Below, in pieces: positions 6,760 to 14,529 of a stretch of 33,897 bases of DNA (the stretch's first letter is position 1; every line of letters begins with the position of its first letter). The stretch spans positions 1-33,897 of the forward strand of contig JBILLQ010000035.1 of the NCBI GenBank assembly GCA_044375975.1, read 5' to 3'. The notes beneath the pieces were generated by a model. The model ran no database searches. It worked only from the letters and a program-made list of their open reading frames with translations, and was not told the origin of the DNA. The stretch comes from UBA5018 sp044375975. GTDB lineage: Bacteria > Cyanobacteriota > Cyanobacteriia > PCC-6307 > Cyanobiaceae. Position numbers and translations under genes: made by a program.

Positions 6760-8901
6760 TCAGCGGGGGCTGCTCTCCACCGGTGGCGGCGGTGCCAGCG
6801 GCGCCACCGGTGGTGGGCTGGGCGCCACCGGGCTGGGGGCCAAGGGGGTGGCTGGGCTGGTGGGCGATGCCGGGGTGTCGGGGCTGGCGGGCATCTCTGG
6901 TGCGGGTGCCACGGGCGTCACGGGCGGATCGGCCCGCAGCGACAGGGTGATCAGCCCAGCGGCCACGCCATCGTTGGTGACCAGCAATTGCAGTGGGGAT
7001 TTGGCCTGGGCGGGCAGGCTGACCACCCGCAGCGGGCCCCTGGCCTCCAGCAGTTCGCCATTGGCGGCAAACACGCTCATTTGCATCAGCGGCGAACCGT
7101 TCACGCCCAATACCAGCCGGAATCCAGCCGGTAGACGAATCGGGAACAGGCGCGCTCCGCCGGCCTCCACCTGGGCTGAAACCACCCTGGTCTGCAGAGG
7201 CTGGGCCTCGATCGCCTCGATCCGCACGTTGGCCAGGCCCAGCTCGGCGGCGGCAAACCACAGCTGCCGGAACGGCTCGCCGGGGATGTCGGCCCCCACC
7301 CGACCGGGCAGCAGATTTTGGGCGCTGCCCGACACCAGCTGCCGAATCGCGGTGCCACTGAGCCCCTGGCTCACCAGGGCCTGCTGGCGCCTCTGCCAAT
7401 CGGCCTCACTGAAGCTGCCCAGGCGGCGGCGCAGCTCCAGCGGCAACTGCTCCACCCGCGCCAGCCACTCCTCGGCCAATTCATTCCACACCTTGCGCAG
7501 GGGGGCGTCGCTGGCGGCATCGCTGGGCAGGCGACCGCCCCGTTCCGGGAACTGGGCCAGCAGGCTGGCATCCACCAGCCGCAGGAACCAGGCCCGATCC
7601 ACCTGCATCGCCCGCAGCCGGTTGAGCAGTTGCTGCCGCTGGTCCACCTCCGCGGCCGGCAGGCTGCTGGGCAGTTGCAGGGCCGCATCGGGCCGCGGCT
7701 CGGCCTGCTTGCCGCGGCTCAACCACCACCAGCCGAGGGCAGTGCCGACCACGGCGGAGAGCAGCAGGGCAATCACCACCGGCCACAGGCCGCCCTCCGC
7801 CTGCTGCTCCCGCAGTTCGGCCCGCTGGCGGGCCTGCGCCGCAGGATCGAAGCTCGACTCCGGCACCCGCGGCGGCTCGGGCGGCTGCAAGGAAGGCAGC
7901 AGCGGGGCGCTCGGGCTGGTCTCAGCCTCGGGCTCCCGGGCGTCTGCCCCTAGCTCCCGGGCGGTTGAGGCGCTGAGCGCCATTGCCGCCGCAGCTGCAG
8001 CCGCCGCAGCAGCAGCGGCCCCCTCGGGCGCGGCGGCGGCGGCGGCGGCAACGGGCGGTGCGACGGGAGGTGGCACCAGGGCCACGGTGCGATCGGCCCT
8101 GGGCACCGGGCCAGTGCTGTCGGGCATCGGCAGTTCCTGGGCGGCGGCCAGGGCCTGGCTGGCCGAGCCAAAGCGCCGCTCTCCCCCCTGTCCCACCAGG
8201 CGGGCCAGCAGCTGGCGCAGGGGGGCTTCGCTGGCCAGGCAGGCGGGCCAGCGCCACTCCAGGCTGCCCGGATCCAGCAGCCCCTGCGGCGGTTCACCGC
8301 TGAGCAACACCAGGGCCGTGACCCCCAGGGAGTGCAGGTCCATCCAGGGCTCGGGCCGCGAGCTCCGCAACCGTTCCGGCGGCGCGTAGCCGGGGGTGGA
8401 GAAGCCGGGCCCGCACACCAGGCCGAAATCCAGCAGCACCGGCAGCCCGTCGCTGTCTCGCCGCAGCAGGTTGGCGGCGCAAAGATCGCCATGCACCAGC
8501 TCCTGGCCATGCAGCACCGCCAGCACCGGCAATAGCTGCCGCAACAGCAACAGCACCTCGCCCGCGCCAAACACCAGCTGGCGCTCGGCCCGGGCCCGCT
8601 GCAGCTCCAGATAGGTGCGACCGCTCTGCCACTCGCGCACCAGCCACAGCTGATCCGCCTCGGCAATGGCGGCCCCTAGCCGCGGCACCTGGGGATGAAG
8701 CACCCCCTGCAGCTGCCGCCAGAGGGCGGCGGCGCGGTCGAGGTTGTGGGGAGCGGCCAGCTGACGCAGGGCCAGCGGCGCATCGCCCGCCAGCTGATCG
8801 CTGGCTCGCCAAAGGGATCCCTGGGCGCCATTGCTGAGGCACTGCTCCAGGCGGTAGCGCTCGGCGATCAGCCGACCCGGTGCGGCGAGGGGCGCGATCA
8901 T
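6760..8901 (-). CDS. Membrane-anchored Ser/Thr kinase-like protein, probable pseudokinase
   Basis: A 713-residue protein. Residues about 15-255 form a protein kinase fold with a glycine-loop-like LSNGAQGSLWRA (22-33), HGDLCAANLL (137-146, the catalytic-loop Asp and Asn present), LLDFGLV (156-162), GYAPPERL (171-178) and the structural Asp at 188. The usual VAIK lysine is replaced (APLALRQL, Arg at 46) and no clear alpha-C Glu is visible. Residues 286-307 are nearly all Ala. A single membrane helix lies at about 371-393 (GLWPVVIALLLSAVVG...). Residues about 410-640 form an uncharacterised, probably extracytoplasmic domain, followed by a Pro/Ala-rich tail. The start ATG overlaps the stop of the PLP enzyme gene (TGATG). 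It may sense signals without phosphorylating, or use an atypical mechanism. Confidence 0.85.
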   Translation of the reverse strand: MIAPLAAPGRLIAERYRLEQCLSNGAQGSLWRASDQLAGDAPLALRQLAAPHNLDRAAALWRQLQGVLHPQVPRLGAAIAEADQLWLVREWQSGRTYLELQRARAERQLVFGAGEVLLLLRQLLPVLAVLHGQELVHGDLCAANLLRRDSDGLPVLLDFGLVCGPGFSTPGYAPPERLRSSRPEPWMDLHSLGVTALVLLSGEPPQGLLDPGSLEWRWPACLASEAPLRQLLARLVGQGGERRFGSASQALAAAQELPMPDSTGPVPRADRTVALVPPPVAPPVAAAAAAAPEGAAAAAAAAAAAAMALSASTARELGADAREPEAETSPSAPLLPSLQPPEPPRVPESSFDPAAQARQRAELREQQAEGGLWPVVIALLLSAVVGTALGWWWLSRGKQAEPRPDAALQLPSSLPAAEVDQRQQLLNRLRAMQVDRAWFLRLVDASLLAQFPERGGRLPSDAASDAPLRKVWNELAEEWLARVEQLPLELRRRLGSFSEADWQRRQQALVSQGLSGTAIRQLVSGSAQNLLPGRVGADIPGEPFRQLWFAAAELGLANVRIEAIEAQPLQTRVVSAQVEAGGARLFPIRLPAGFRLVLGVNGSPLMQMSVFAANGELLEARGPLRVVSLPAQAKSPLQLLVTNDGVAAGLITLSLRADPPVTPVAPAPEMPASPDTPASPTSPATPLAPSPVAPSPPPVAPLAPPPPVESSPR

Positions 8902-9932
8902 CAGGCGGCTCCAGTCAGCTGGCCATGGCCATGGCTCTGGATCTGGCCCTGGCGCTGGGGTTGGTGGAGGCCCTTCTTGCCCAGCCAGTCGGCGTCATAG
9001 AGGCGCGAGCGGTAGCGATCGCCGCTATCGCACAAAACGGTCACGATCGTGTGGCCGGGACCCAGGCGCCGGGCCGTCTCCACCGCGGCCGCCACATTGA
9101 TACCCACCGAACCTCCGAGAAACAGGCCCTCCTGCCAGAGCAGCTGGTAGATGGTGTCCAGGGCCGCCTGGTCGTCGATGCGCACAGCGTCATCGATGGG
9201 AGCACCCTCCAGGTTGGCCGTAACCCGGCTGTTGCCAATGCCCTCGGTGATCGAACTGCCCTCAGCGCTCAGGGCGCCGGTCTTTACCCAGCCGTAGAGG
9301 GAGCTGCCGCAGGGATCGGCCAGCACGCAGCGGACGGCGGGGTTTTGCTGCTTGAGATACATCGCCACGCCGGCGTAGGTGCCGCCGGTGCCGGTGGCCG
9401 ACACCCAGGCATCCACCCGGCCCTCCGTCTGCCGCCAGATCTCCGGGGCGGTGGTGTTGTAGTGGGCGCGGCGATTGGCCAGGTTGTCGAATTGATTGGC
9501 CCACAGGGAGCCGGGCGTCTCGGCGGCGATGCGACCGGAGAGTTTTACGTAGTTGTTGGGATCCCGGTAGGGCACGGCTGGCACCTTGCGCACCTCGGCC
9601 CCCAGGCTGCGCAGCAGGCCGATCTTTTCGGCCGACTGGGTGTCGGGAATCACGATCAACGCCCTGTAGCCGCGGGCATTGCAGAGATGGGTGAGGCCGA
9701 TACCCGTGTTGCCGGCTGTGCCCTCCACCACCGTGCCACCGGGCTTGAGCAGGCCCTGCTGCTCCGCCTCCAGCAGGATTCCCAGGGCGGCGCGGTCCTT
9801 CACCGAGCCGCCGGGATTCATGAATTCCGCCTTGCCCAGAATTTCGCAGCCGGTGAGCTCGCTGAGGGCGTGGAGGCGGATGAGGGGGGTGTTGCCGACG
9901 GCACCTACGAAACCCTGCGTGATGCCACCCAT
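8901..9932 (-). CDS. Cysteine synthase-family PLP enzyme (CysK-like / Cds1-like)
   Basis: This 343-residue fold-type II PLP enzyme shows VGNTPLIRL (12-20), the PLP-lysine motif NPGGSVKDRA (39-48, Lys45), EGTAGNTGIGL (70-80), ANQFDNLANRRAHY, ATGTGGTYAGV for phosphate binding and a final CDSGDRYRS. Classical O-acetylserine sulfhydrylases have EPTSGNTGI in the substrate loop. The EGTAGNTGI version and the NQFDNLANR block resemble the CysK-like subgroup that includes cysteine desulfhydrases of Cds1 type, so synthase or desulfhydrase are both possible. The gene is transcribed away from egtB with an 89-base gap and is translationally coupled to the kinase-like gene downstream. The Gln/His-rich tail after residue 320 is low-complexity. 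Confidence 0.85.
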   Translation of the reverse strand: MGGITQGFVGAVGNTPLIRLHALSELTGCEILGKAEFMNPGGSVKDRAALGILLEAEQQGLLKPGGTVVEGTAGNTGIGLTHLCNARGYRALIVIPDTQSAEKIGLLRSLGAEVRKVPAVPYRDPNNYVKLSGRIAAETPGSLWANQFDNLANRRAHYNTTAPEIWRQTEGRVDAWVSATGTGGTYAGVAMYLKQQNPAVRCVLADPCGSSLYGWVKTGALSAEGSSITEGIGNSRVTANLEGAPIDDAVRIDDQAALDTIYQLLWQEGLFLGGSVGINVAAAVETARRLGPGHTIVTVLCDSGDRYRSRLYDADWLGKKGLHQPQRQGQIQSHGHGQLTGAA

Positions 9933-10021
9933 CGCCTTGGCCTGCCCTGTTGATGTCCGGTGGGCGAATCGTAGGCAAGCTGCCTAATGTCTCCGCTGAA
10001 GAGAGCCATTGATGGCTGCAT

Positions 10022-11473
10022 ATGTCGAAATACCAGGCACGCCTGGACCCCAGAGCGATGTCTGAGTTTTCGCCGCTGGGCCAATCCGCTGATTTGCTCC
10101 AGATCCCCCAGGGCACTCGGTTTGATCGCCCCCAGACCCCTGGGCTGGGAAGCCCCCAGGCAAACGGTCTGGATAGCCCCTGGGCCCCTGGCAGGCCTGA
10201 ATCCTTGGCTTGTACCCAGCTCGCTCAGCGGTTGGCGGCCGTGCGCCGCCGCACCGGGTTGCTGATCGCCCCCTTGGGGCCCGAGGACCTCTGCCTCCAG
10301 GGCATGGCCGATGCCAGCCCGCCCAAGTGGCACCTCGGCCACACCACTTGGTTTTTCGAGCAGTTTTTGCTGCGCCAACCGGCCATTGCTCACCTGGTGA
10401 GCAGCTATGAGCCGGCGCCAGCCAGCTGGGCTTTTCTGTTCAACAGCTACTACGAGGCCGTGGGGCCCCGCCATCCCAGGCCCCAGCGGGGCCTGCTCAG
10501 CCGGCCGCCGATCGCCGAGGTACTCGCTTGGCGCGGCCGGGTGGATCTGGCGCTGCAGCAGCTGCTGTCGGCCCTGGCCCAGCAACCAGCCGCCGCCGCC
10601 GCCCCCTGGCTGGAGCTGATCGAACTGGGTTTGCAGCACGAGCAGCAACACCAGGAACTGCTGCTGATGGACCTGCTGGATGGTTTCAGCCGCAATCCCC
10701 TGGAGCCCGCCTACGGCGACGCTCCCGAACTGCGCTTCCAAGCGGCCCCGCCCCCGAGCGAGCGCACCGCTTGGCTGAGCCATGGCGGCGGCCTGGTGGA
10801 ACTGGGCTTTGGAGAATTGGGTTGTGGGGAATTGGCCTCTGGAAAGTTGGCCTGTGGGGAGTTGGCCTGTTATTCTGGCGCCGGTTTCCATTTCGACAAC
10901 GAGGCACCCCGCCATCGCCAATGGTTGGAACCCTTCGCCATCGCCTCCCAGCTGGTTACCAATGCCGAGTACGCGGCCTTCATCGCCGCGGGAGGCTATC
11001 GGCGGCCGGAACTGTGGCTGAGCGAGGGCTGGGCGCTGGTCCAGCAGCGGGGCTGGCAGGCCCCGCGCTACTGGCGCGACGAAGCTGAATTCACCCTGGC
11101 GGGCCTCCGGCCCCGCTTAAGCCAGGCGCCGGTGCGGCACCTGAGCTGGTTTGAAGCCGACGCCTATGCCCGTTGGGCCGGGGCGCGGCTGCCCAGCGAG
11201 GCCGAGTGGGAGTTGATGGCCCCCCAGCTGGCCGATGCTTTTGGCCTCGTTTGGCAGTGGACCTCCAGCCCCTACCGGCCCTATCCAGGCTTTCGCGCCG
11301 CCCCGGGGGCGGTGGGGGAATACAACGGCAAGTTCATGAGTTCTCAGATGGTGCTGCGCGGCAGTTGCTTCCTCACCCCCGAGGGGCATGAACGATTCAC
11401 CTATCGCAATTTCTTTCCGCCGGCCAGTCGTTGGCAGGCGGCGGGGCTGAGGTTGGCCCAGGAGGCCCCATGA
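10022..11473 (+). CDS. egtB: Hercynine oxygenase EgtB (ergothioneine biosynthesis)
   Basis: EgtB is a non-haem iron enzyme that joins hercynine to a thiol (gamma-Glu-Cys or Cys) through a sulfoxide. The 483-residue protein has the N-terminal DinB-like domain with iron-ligand motifs KWHLGHTTWFFEQF (102-115) and LQHEQQHQELL (204-214; His 206 and 210). The C-terminal FGE-sulfatase domain follows: FHFDNEAPRH, VTNAEYAAFI, WFEADAYARWAGARLPSEAEWE and, at the end, LRGSCFLTPEGH with TYRNFFPPASRW. Two insertions are unusual: residues about 28-60 (24-base array) and 260-284 (15-base array). Conserved sequence starts only near residue 66, so the true start could be ATG 10022 or the in-frame ATG 10058. 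Its stop overlaps the egtD start (ATGA). Confidence 0.93.
   Translation: MSKYQARLDPRAMSEFSPLGQSADLLQIPQGTRFDRPQTPGLGSPQANGLDSPWAPGRPESLACTQLAQRLAAVRRRTGLLIAPLGPEDLCLQGMADASPPKWHLGHTTWFFEQFLLRQPAIAHLVSSYEPAPASWAFLFNSYYEAVGPRHPRPQRGLLSRPPIAEVLAWRGRVDLALQQLLSALAQQPAAAAAPWLELIELGLQHEQQHQELLLMDLLDGFSRNPLEPAYGDAPELRFQAAPPPSERTAWLSHGGGLVELGFGELGCGELASGKLACGELACYSGAGFHFDNEAPRHRQWLEPFAIASQLVTNAEYAAFIAAGGYRRPELWLSEGWALVQQRGWQAPRYWRDEAEFTLAGLRPRLSQAPVRHLSWFEADAYARWAGARLPSEAEWELMAPQLADAFGLVWQWTSSPYRPYPGFRAAPGAVGEYNGKFMSSQMVLRGSCFLTPEGHERFTYRNFFPPASRWQAAGLRLAQEAP
10105..10200 (+). repeat. Degenerate 24-base tandem array (4 units) in egtB 5' end
   Basis: Units start at 10105, 10129, 10153 and 10177. The first three begin with CCCCCAG and the fourth with CCCCTGG, and the array reads as Pro/Gly-rich peptide in the EgtB frame (PQTPGLGS, PQANGLDS, PWAPGRPE). 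Divergence between units is much greater than in the ruvB array of the same period. Confidence 0.75.
10799..10873 (+). repeat. 15-base in-frame tandem array (5 units) inside egtB
   Basis: Units at 10799, 10814, 10829, 10844 and 10859 encode ELGFG, ELGCG, ELASG, KLACG and ELACY, a pentapeptide-repeat-like stretch. It lies at the entry of the FGE domain, just before the conserved FDNE segment, where relatives have only a short turn. Confidence 0.85.
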
Positions 11474-12471
11474 CCCCGATGACCCCGGCGATCGCCCCAG
11501 AGCTGATCGATCTCCACCCCGAGCCCGCAGATCTGCGCCGGCTGGTGTTGCGGGGGATGGCCTCTCGGCCGCGGCAACTGCCCGCCTGGCTGCTCTACGA
11601 CGCGGAGGGATCGCGCCTGTTCGATCAAATCTGCGAGCAGCCCGAATACAGCCTCACCCGCACCGAGACGGCCCTGTTGGAGGCGCTGGCCCCGGAGCTG
11701 GCCGCGGCCCTGGGGCCGGGCACGCTGGTGGAGTTTGGCGCCGGCAATGCCCGCAAGGCGGGGCCATTGCTAACTGCCCTGCAGCCCGCCGCCTACGTCG
11801 CCCTCGACATCAGCGCCGAACATCTGGCGGCGGCCTGTGAGCAGCGCCAGGCCTGCCATCCCAGGGTGCCGGTGTTGGGCATCTGCGGCGACTACAGCGC
11901 CATGGCTCGGCTGCCCGCCCACCCGCTGCTCGACGGCCAGCGGCGGTTGGGCTTCTATCCGGGCAGTTCGATCGGCAACTTCACGCCAACGGAAGCGACC
12001 CAGCTGCTGCGCCAGTTCGCCCAGCTGCTGGGGGCCGATGGGCTGCTGTTGATCGGCATCGATCACCCCAAGACCCGGGCGCGGCTGGAGGCGGCCTATG
12101 ACGATGCGGCGGGCGTTTCGGCGGCCTTTGCCAAGAATTTGCTGGTGCGGCTGAACCGCGACCTGCAGGGGAATTTTGATCCGGATCAATTCCACTATCG
12201 AGCCCGCTGGCAGCCAGAGCACAGCCGCATTGCCATGGCCCTGGTGAGCCGCTGCGATCAGCTGGTGCAGCTCGCTGGCAGCAGCTGGCCCTTTGCCGCC
12301 GGCGAGGAACTGATCAGCGAATTCAGCGTTAAATACAGCCCGGAGGCTTTTGGGGCCCTGGCCGCCGTTGCTGGTTGGCGGTTGGTGCGGCGCTGGAGCG
12401 ATCCTGGCGGCGACCTCTCCCTGGTGTTGCTGGCGGCGCGAGACTCTTGCCAGCAGCACTTAGTGGGATGA
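11470..12471 (+). CDS. egtD: L-histidine N-alpha-methyltransferase EgtD
   Basis: EgtD trimethylates histidine with three S-adenosylmethionines to form hercynine, the EgtB substrate. The 333-residue product has the family strings LPAWLLYDAEGSRLFDQIC (37-55) and PEYSLTRTETALL (58-70). The SAM-binding loop is LVEFGAGNARKAGPLL (86-101), followed by YVALDISAEHL, LGFYPGSSIGNF, LLIGIDHPK, VRLNRDLQGNF and EFSVKYSPEAF near the C-terminus. ATG 11470-11472 overlaps the egtB stop, and its own stop overlaps the next start at 12468. Length is normal. Three SAH molecules are released per hercynine; ahcY, which recycles SAH, lies about 10 kb away in this window. Confidence 0.95.
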   Translation: MTPMTPAIAPELIDLHPEPADLRRLVLRGMASRPRQLPAWLLYDAEGSRLFDQICEQPEYSLTRTETALLEALAPELAAALGPGTLVEFGAGNARKAGPLLTALQPAAYVALDISAEHLAAACEQRQACHPRVPVLGICGDYSAMARLPAHPLLDGQRRLGFYPGSSIGNFTPTEATQLLRQFAQLLGADGLLLIGIDHPKTRARLEAAYDDAAGVSAAFAKNLLVRLNRDLQGNFDPDQFHYRARWQPEHSRIAMALVSRCDQLVQLAGSSWPFAAGEELISEFSVKYSPEAFGALAAVAGWRLVRRWSDPGGDLSLVLLAARDSCQQHLVG

Positions 12472-12710
12472 GCCGCGAACAGAAACGCTCCGCCATGCTG
12501 CAGGTGCGGCAGGAGCTGATCACTGAACTGGAGACGCTCTACAGCCGCGCCTTTGATCGCATCGGCGAGCAGGACCTGGGCGAGGGCGCCGTTGCCCGGT
12601 TGACCCAGCTGTTGCTGATCTCCCGCGAAGCGGCGATCACCCCCCTGCGGCAGGAAATCGAAGCACCGCTGATCACCTATGCGCCTGGTGAGCGGCCAAC
12701 TACGCCATGA
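12468..12710 (+). CDS. Small conserved protein of the ergothioneine operon
   Basis: An 80-residue, mostly helical acidic protein (MSREQKRSAMLQVRQELI, then YSRAFDRIGEQDLGEGAVAR, ending ITYAPGERPTTP). It has no membrane segment and no Cys or metal-binding pattern. Its ATG overlaps the egtD stop as ATGA and its TGA overlaps the next start, so it is embedded in the operon. I recall picocyanobacterial genomes carrying such a gene labelled as a hercynine-metabolism small protein, but could not check. The internal start at 12468 is preferred over an earlier in-frame opening because of the exact overlap. Function unknown; a cofactor or partner role for EgtD/EgtB is only an inference from position. 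Confidence 0.75.
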   Translation: MSREQKRSAMLQVRQELITELETLYSRAFDRIGEQDLGEGAVARLTQLLLISREAAITPLRQEIEAPLITYAPGERPTTP

Positions 12711-13204
12711 ACGACTGGTGGGAGCAGCTAGAGACGCGGCTGGAGCGCGAATTGGCCAATTTCCTGACGGCCAATCCGGCCCAGCAGGCCCTGCTACAGG
12801 AGCAGGAAGCCCGCGACCGGCAGGCCAGCCTGGTGGGAGAGCGCGGCCGGCTACGGCGCCAGGCCGAACAACAACGCCAACAACTGCTCACCCTGGCCGA
12901 GGAGATTCGCTCCTGGCGCCAGCGGGTGCAGCGGGCCAGAGCGGCCGGCGCCGAGCCCTTAGCCGAGCGGGCCGAAGCACATCTAACAACTTTGATGCAG
13001 CGGGGCCGCGAAAGTTGGAGTCAATTAGCTGAGCTGGGTCAGCAGTTTGCCGCCGTGGAGGCAGCTCTGCAGGCCCTGGCGGTGGCGGAGCAATCGACCG
13101 CCGACAAGACCGCATCCGGGGGCAAGCTCGATGAATTGGAACAGGCCTGGGCCGTCTTCGAGGCCGAGCAGCAGCTGGAATCGCTCAGGCGGCGCCAGAG
13201 CTGA
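12707..13204 (+). CDS. Coiled-coil protein of the ergothioneine operon
   Basis: This 165-residue protein is dominated by a predicted coiled coil, with Gln/Arg/Glu/Ala-rich heptads from about residue 28 to 120 (for example EQEARDRQASLVGERGRLRR and RQQLLTLAEEIRSWRQRVQR). A short N-terminal segment MNDWWEQLETRLERELANFL precedes it and a second helical patch DELEQAWAVFEAEQQLESL ends it. No catalytic motif is visible. The start ATG overlaps the stop of the 80-residue gene (ATGA), making four genes in a row with the same coupling. I recall similar proteins annotated as hercynine metabolism protein in Synechococcus, unverified. It is probably the last gene of the operon; the next gene starts 274 bases later. 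Confidence 0.75.
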   Translation: MNDWWEQLETRLERELANFLTANPAQQALLQEQEARDRQASLVGERGRLRRQAEQQRQQLLTLAEEIRSWRQRVQRARAAGAEPLAERAEAHLTTLMQRGRESWSQLAELGQQFAAVEAALQALAVAEQSTADKTASGGKLDELEQAWAVFEAEQQLESLRRRQS

Positions 13205-13478
13205 TGGCAAGTCGAGGCGGCTATTGATCAGCCATCGAGAGCCATACAACTTATCCACGCGATCGATCCATTCAGAGGAGTCCGGGGTCAGCCCAGGCCC
13301 CCATCTCTTTGGGATGGTCAAAAATCCACATTGGCTGAAATAGCTGTATCAAAGGAGACGGATTGTCGCCTCGACTGGCAGGCCAGGGGCGGCTTGGCGG
13401 GCAACGGTTTGCAAATTGTGCTGCCATGGCCGCTGCCCATCTACCGGCATTACAGCCAAGGCGGCCTAGTCTGAGCCG

Positions 13479-13748
13479 ATGCGAACCAGTCTGGAATTGC
13501 CGGATTCCCTGTTTGCCCGGCTCAAGGCCCGAGCCGCCATAGAGGGCGTGCCGATGAAGCAGTTGTTGCAGCGCTATGTGGAGGAGGGGTTGATCGCCAG
13601 TTCCAGCCCCTCCGGCAGCAGTCGCAACAGCGACGCCCTGCCCACCCTGCTGGCCAAACCCCTGGCCATCGCCCCGGAATTGCTCAGCAATGCCGGCCTC
13701 TTCGGCCTGCTGGAACCTTCTGCTGGAACCTTGAGATCAGCGCCTTGA
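13479..13748 (+). CDS. VapB-type antitoxin (ribbon-helix-helix-like)
   Basis: An 89-residue protein beginning MRTSLELPDSLFARLKARAA, then GVPMKQLLQRYVEEGL. This is the beta-strand plus two-helix pattern of ribbon-helix-helix DNA-binding antitoxins (about residues 1-35), followed by a Ser-rich linker and a C-terminal part expected to wrap the toxin. It precedes a PIN-domain gene with a 4-base overlap (TTGA), the classic antitoxin-first order. Such antitoxins normally bind their own promoter, probably within the 274-base gap upstream. The specific VapB subfamily cannot be named from sequence alone. Confidence 0.8.
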   Translation: MRTSLELPDSLFARLKARAAIEGVPMKQLLQRYVEEGLIASSSPSGSSRNSDALPTLLAKPLAIAPELLSNAGLFGLLEPSAGTLRSAP

Positions 13749-14170
13749 TCATCGACCTGCCGGATTTGAACGTGTGGCTAGCCCTGGTGTGGCCACTGCA
13801 TCCCCAGCACCTGCGCGCTCGCCATTACTGGCAACTGGAGGCTGGTGGGCGGGTGGTGCTTTGCACCAGCACGGCCTTGGGGCTGGTGCGCCTGCTCTGT
13901 AACCCAGGGGTGATGGGCGAGGCCAGCCTGACGCCCCAGGCCGCTGGCGAGGTGCTGGAAAGACTCTGTGAGCAGCCCGGCGTGGGCTTTGGCGGCGAAC
14001 CCACCGATAGCTGGGAGGTGTTCCAAGCTCTGCTGCGCAAGGGCAGCTTGGCCTCGCGCCACTGCACCGATGCCCATCTGGCGGCAGTGGCGATGGTGAA
14101 TGGCTGGAGGCTGGTAAGCCTGGACGGCGATTTCGAACGCTATGCGGGCCTGAATTTATTGCGGCTATGA
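13745..14170 (+). CDS. VapC-type PIN-domain ribonuclease toxin
   Basis: The 141-residue protein has a PIN fold. The first acidic residue is in IIDLPDLNVWLALV (Asp7), followed by STALGLVRLLCNP (about 39-51), then HCTDAHLAAVAMVNGWRLVS (about 101-120) and the final acidic motif LDGDFERYAG. These match VapC-type RNases of the variant with a LGLxRLLxNP motif, as in many mycobacterial and cyanobacterial toxins. PIN toxins cleave specific RNAs using Mg ions held by the acidic residues. The start appears to be TTG 13745-13747, overlapping the antitoxin stop; the rare start and overlap should keep toxin output low. It converges with the small gene at 14266. Confidence 0.85.
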   Translation: MIIDLPDLNVWLALVWPLHPQHLRARHYWQLEAGGRVVLCTSTALGLVRLLCNPGVMGEASLTPQAAGEVLERLCEQPGVGFGGEPTDSWEVFQALLRKGSLASRHCTDAHLAAVAMVNGWRLVSLDGDFERYAGLNLLRL

Positions 14171-14226
14171 ATCCAGTCTCTAGCCCATGTAATCCAGTGG
14201 AGGCTTGACAGAGCGCCCGTAAACAA

Positions 14227-14244
14227 AGCCTGTTTAGACAGGCT
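14227..14244. terminator. Possible hairpin terminator between vapC and the lysS-side gene
   Basis: AGCCTGT-TTAG-ACAGGCT forms a 7-base-pair stem with a 4-base loop in the gap between convergent genes. Read on the minus strand it is followed by TTTGTTTA, a weak T tract, so it may end the rpaB/lysS-side transcripts. No T tract follows on the plus strand. Confidence 0.4.
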
Positions 14245-14265
14245 GGGATCCAATTAAGACTGAAA

Positions 14266-14529
14266 TCAAGCCTTGGGGGCCGGGGGCATCAGGCTGACGC
14301 CCTCGGGGGGCGGGGTGGGATCGGGATCGGCAATAAGCATGTGCTGCAACACGATCTCCGGGCGTTCACTATCACGCCAGCGGATTCGATAGGCCGGCAT
14401 CTTGGTGCCCCTACTGGTGGTCTGCTCCACCGGCTCCATCACCCAACCGCGACGGGAGCGGCCCTGGGGGTTGCGCTTCACCACCGCGTCGGCGTGTTGA
14501 AAGCGAAAACCAACGCGCTCACCGCTCAT
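14266..14529 (-). CDS. Conserved cyanobacterial hypothetical protein
   Basis: An 87-residue basic protein containing FRFQHADAVVKRNPQGRSRR, GWVMEPVEQTTSRGTKMPAY and RIRWRDSERPEIVLQHML, with a low-complexity end. The R-x-R-W-R-D-S/E-V-L-Q-H pattern suggests an all-beta fold like small SH3-type barrels, but I cannot name a family. I recall near relatives in other picocyanobacteria. ATG 14527-14529 is chosen because the conserved part begins there; an in-frame opening to 14568 adds 13 unremarkable residues. It follows lysS on the same strand after 149 bases, so it may be cotranscribed. Function unknown. Confidence 0.65.
   Translation of the reverse strand: MSGERVGFRFQHADAVVKRNPQGRSRRGWVMEPVEQTTSRGTKMPAYRIRWRDSERPEIVLQHMLIADPDPTPPPEGVSLMPPAPKA

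Noticed and set aside
6743..8389. Long plus-strand open frame of about 548 codons
   Set aside because: It is the antisense shadow of the kinase-like gene in GC-rich sequence; the translation is Ala/Ser/Arg-rich with no family.
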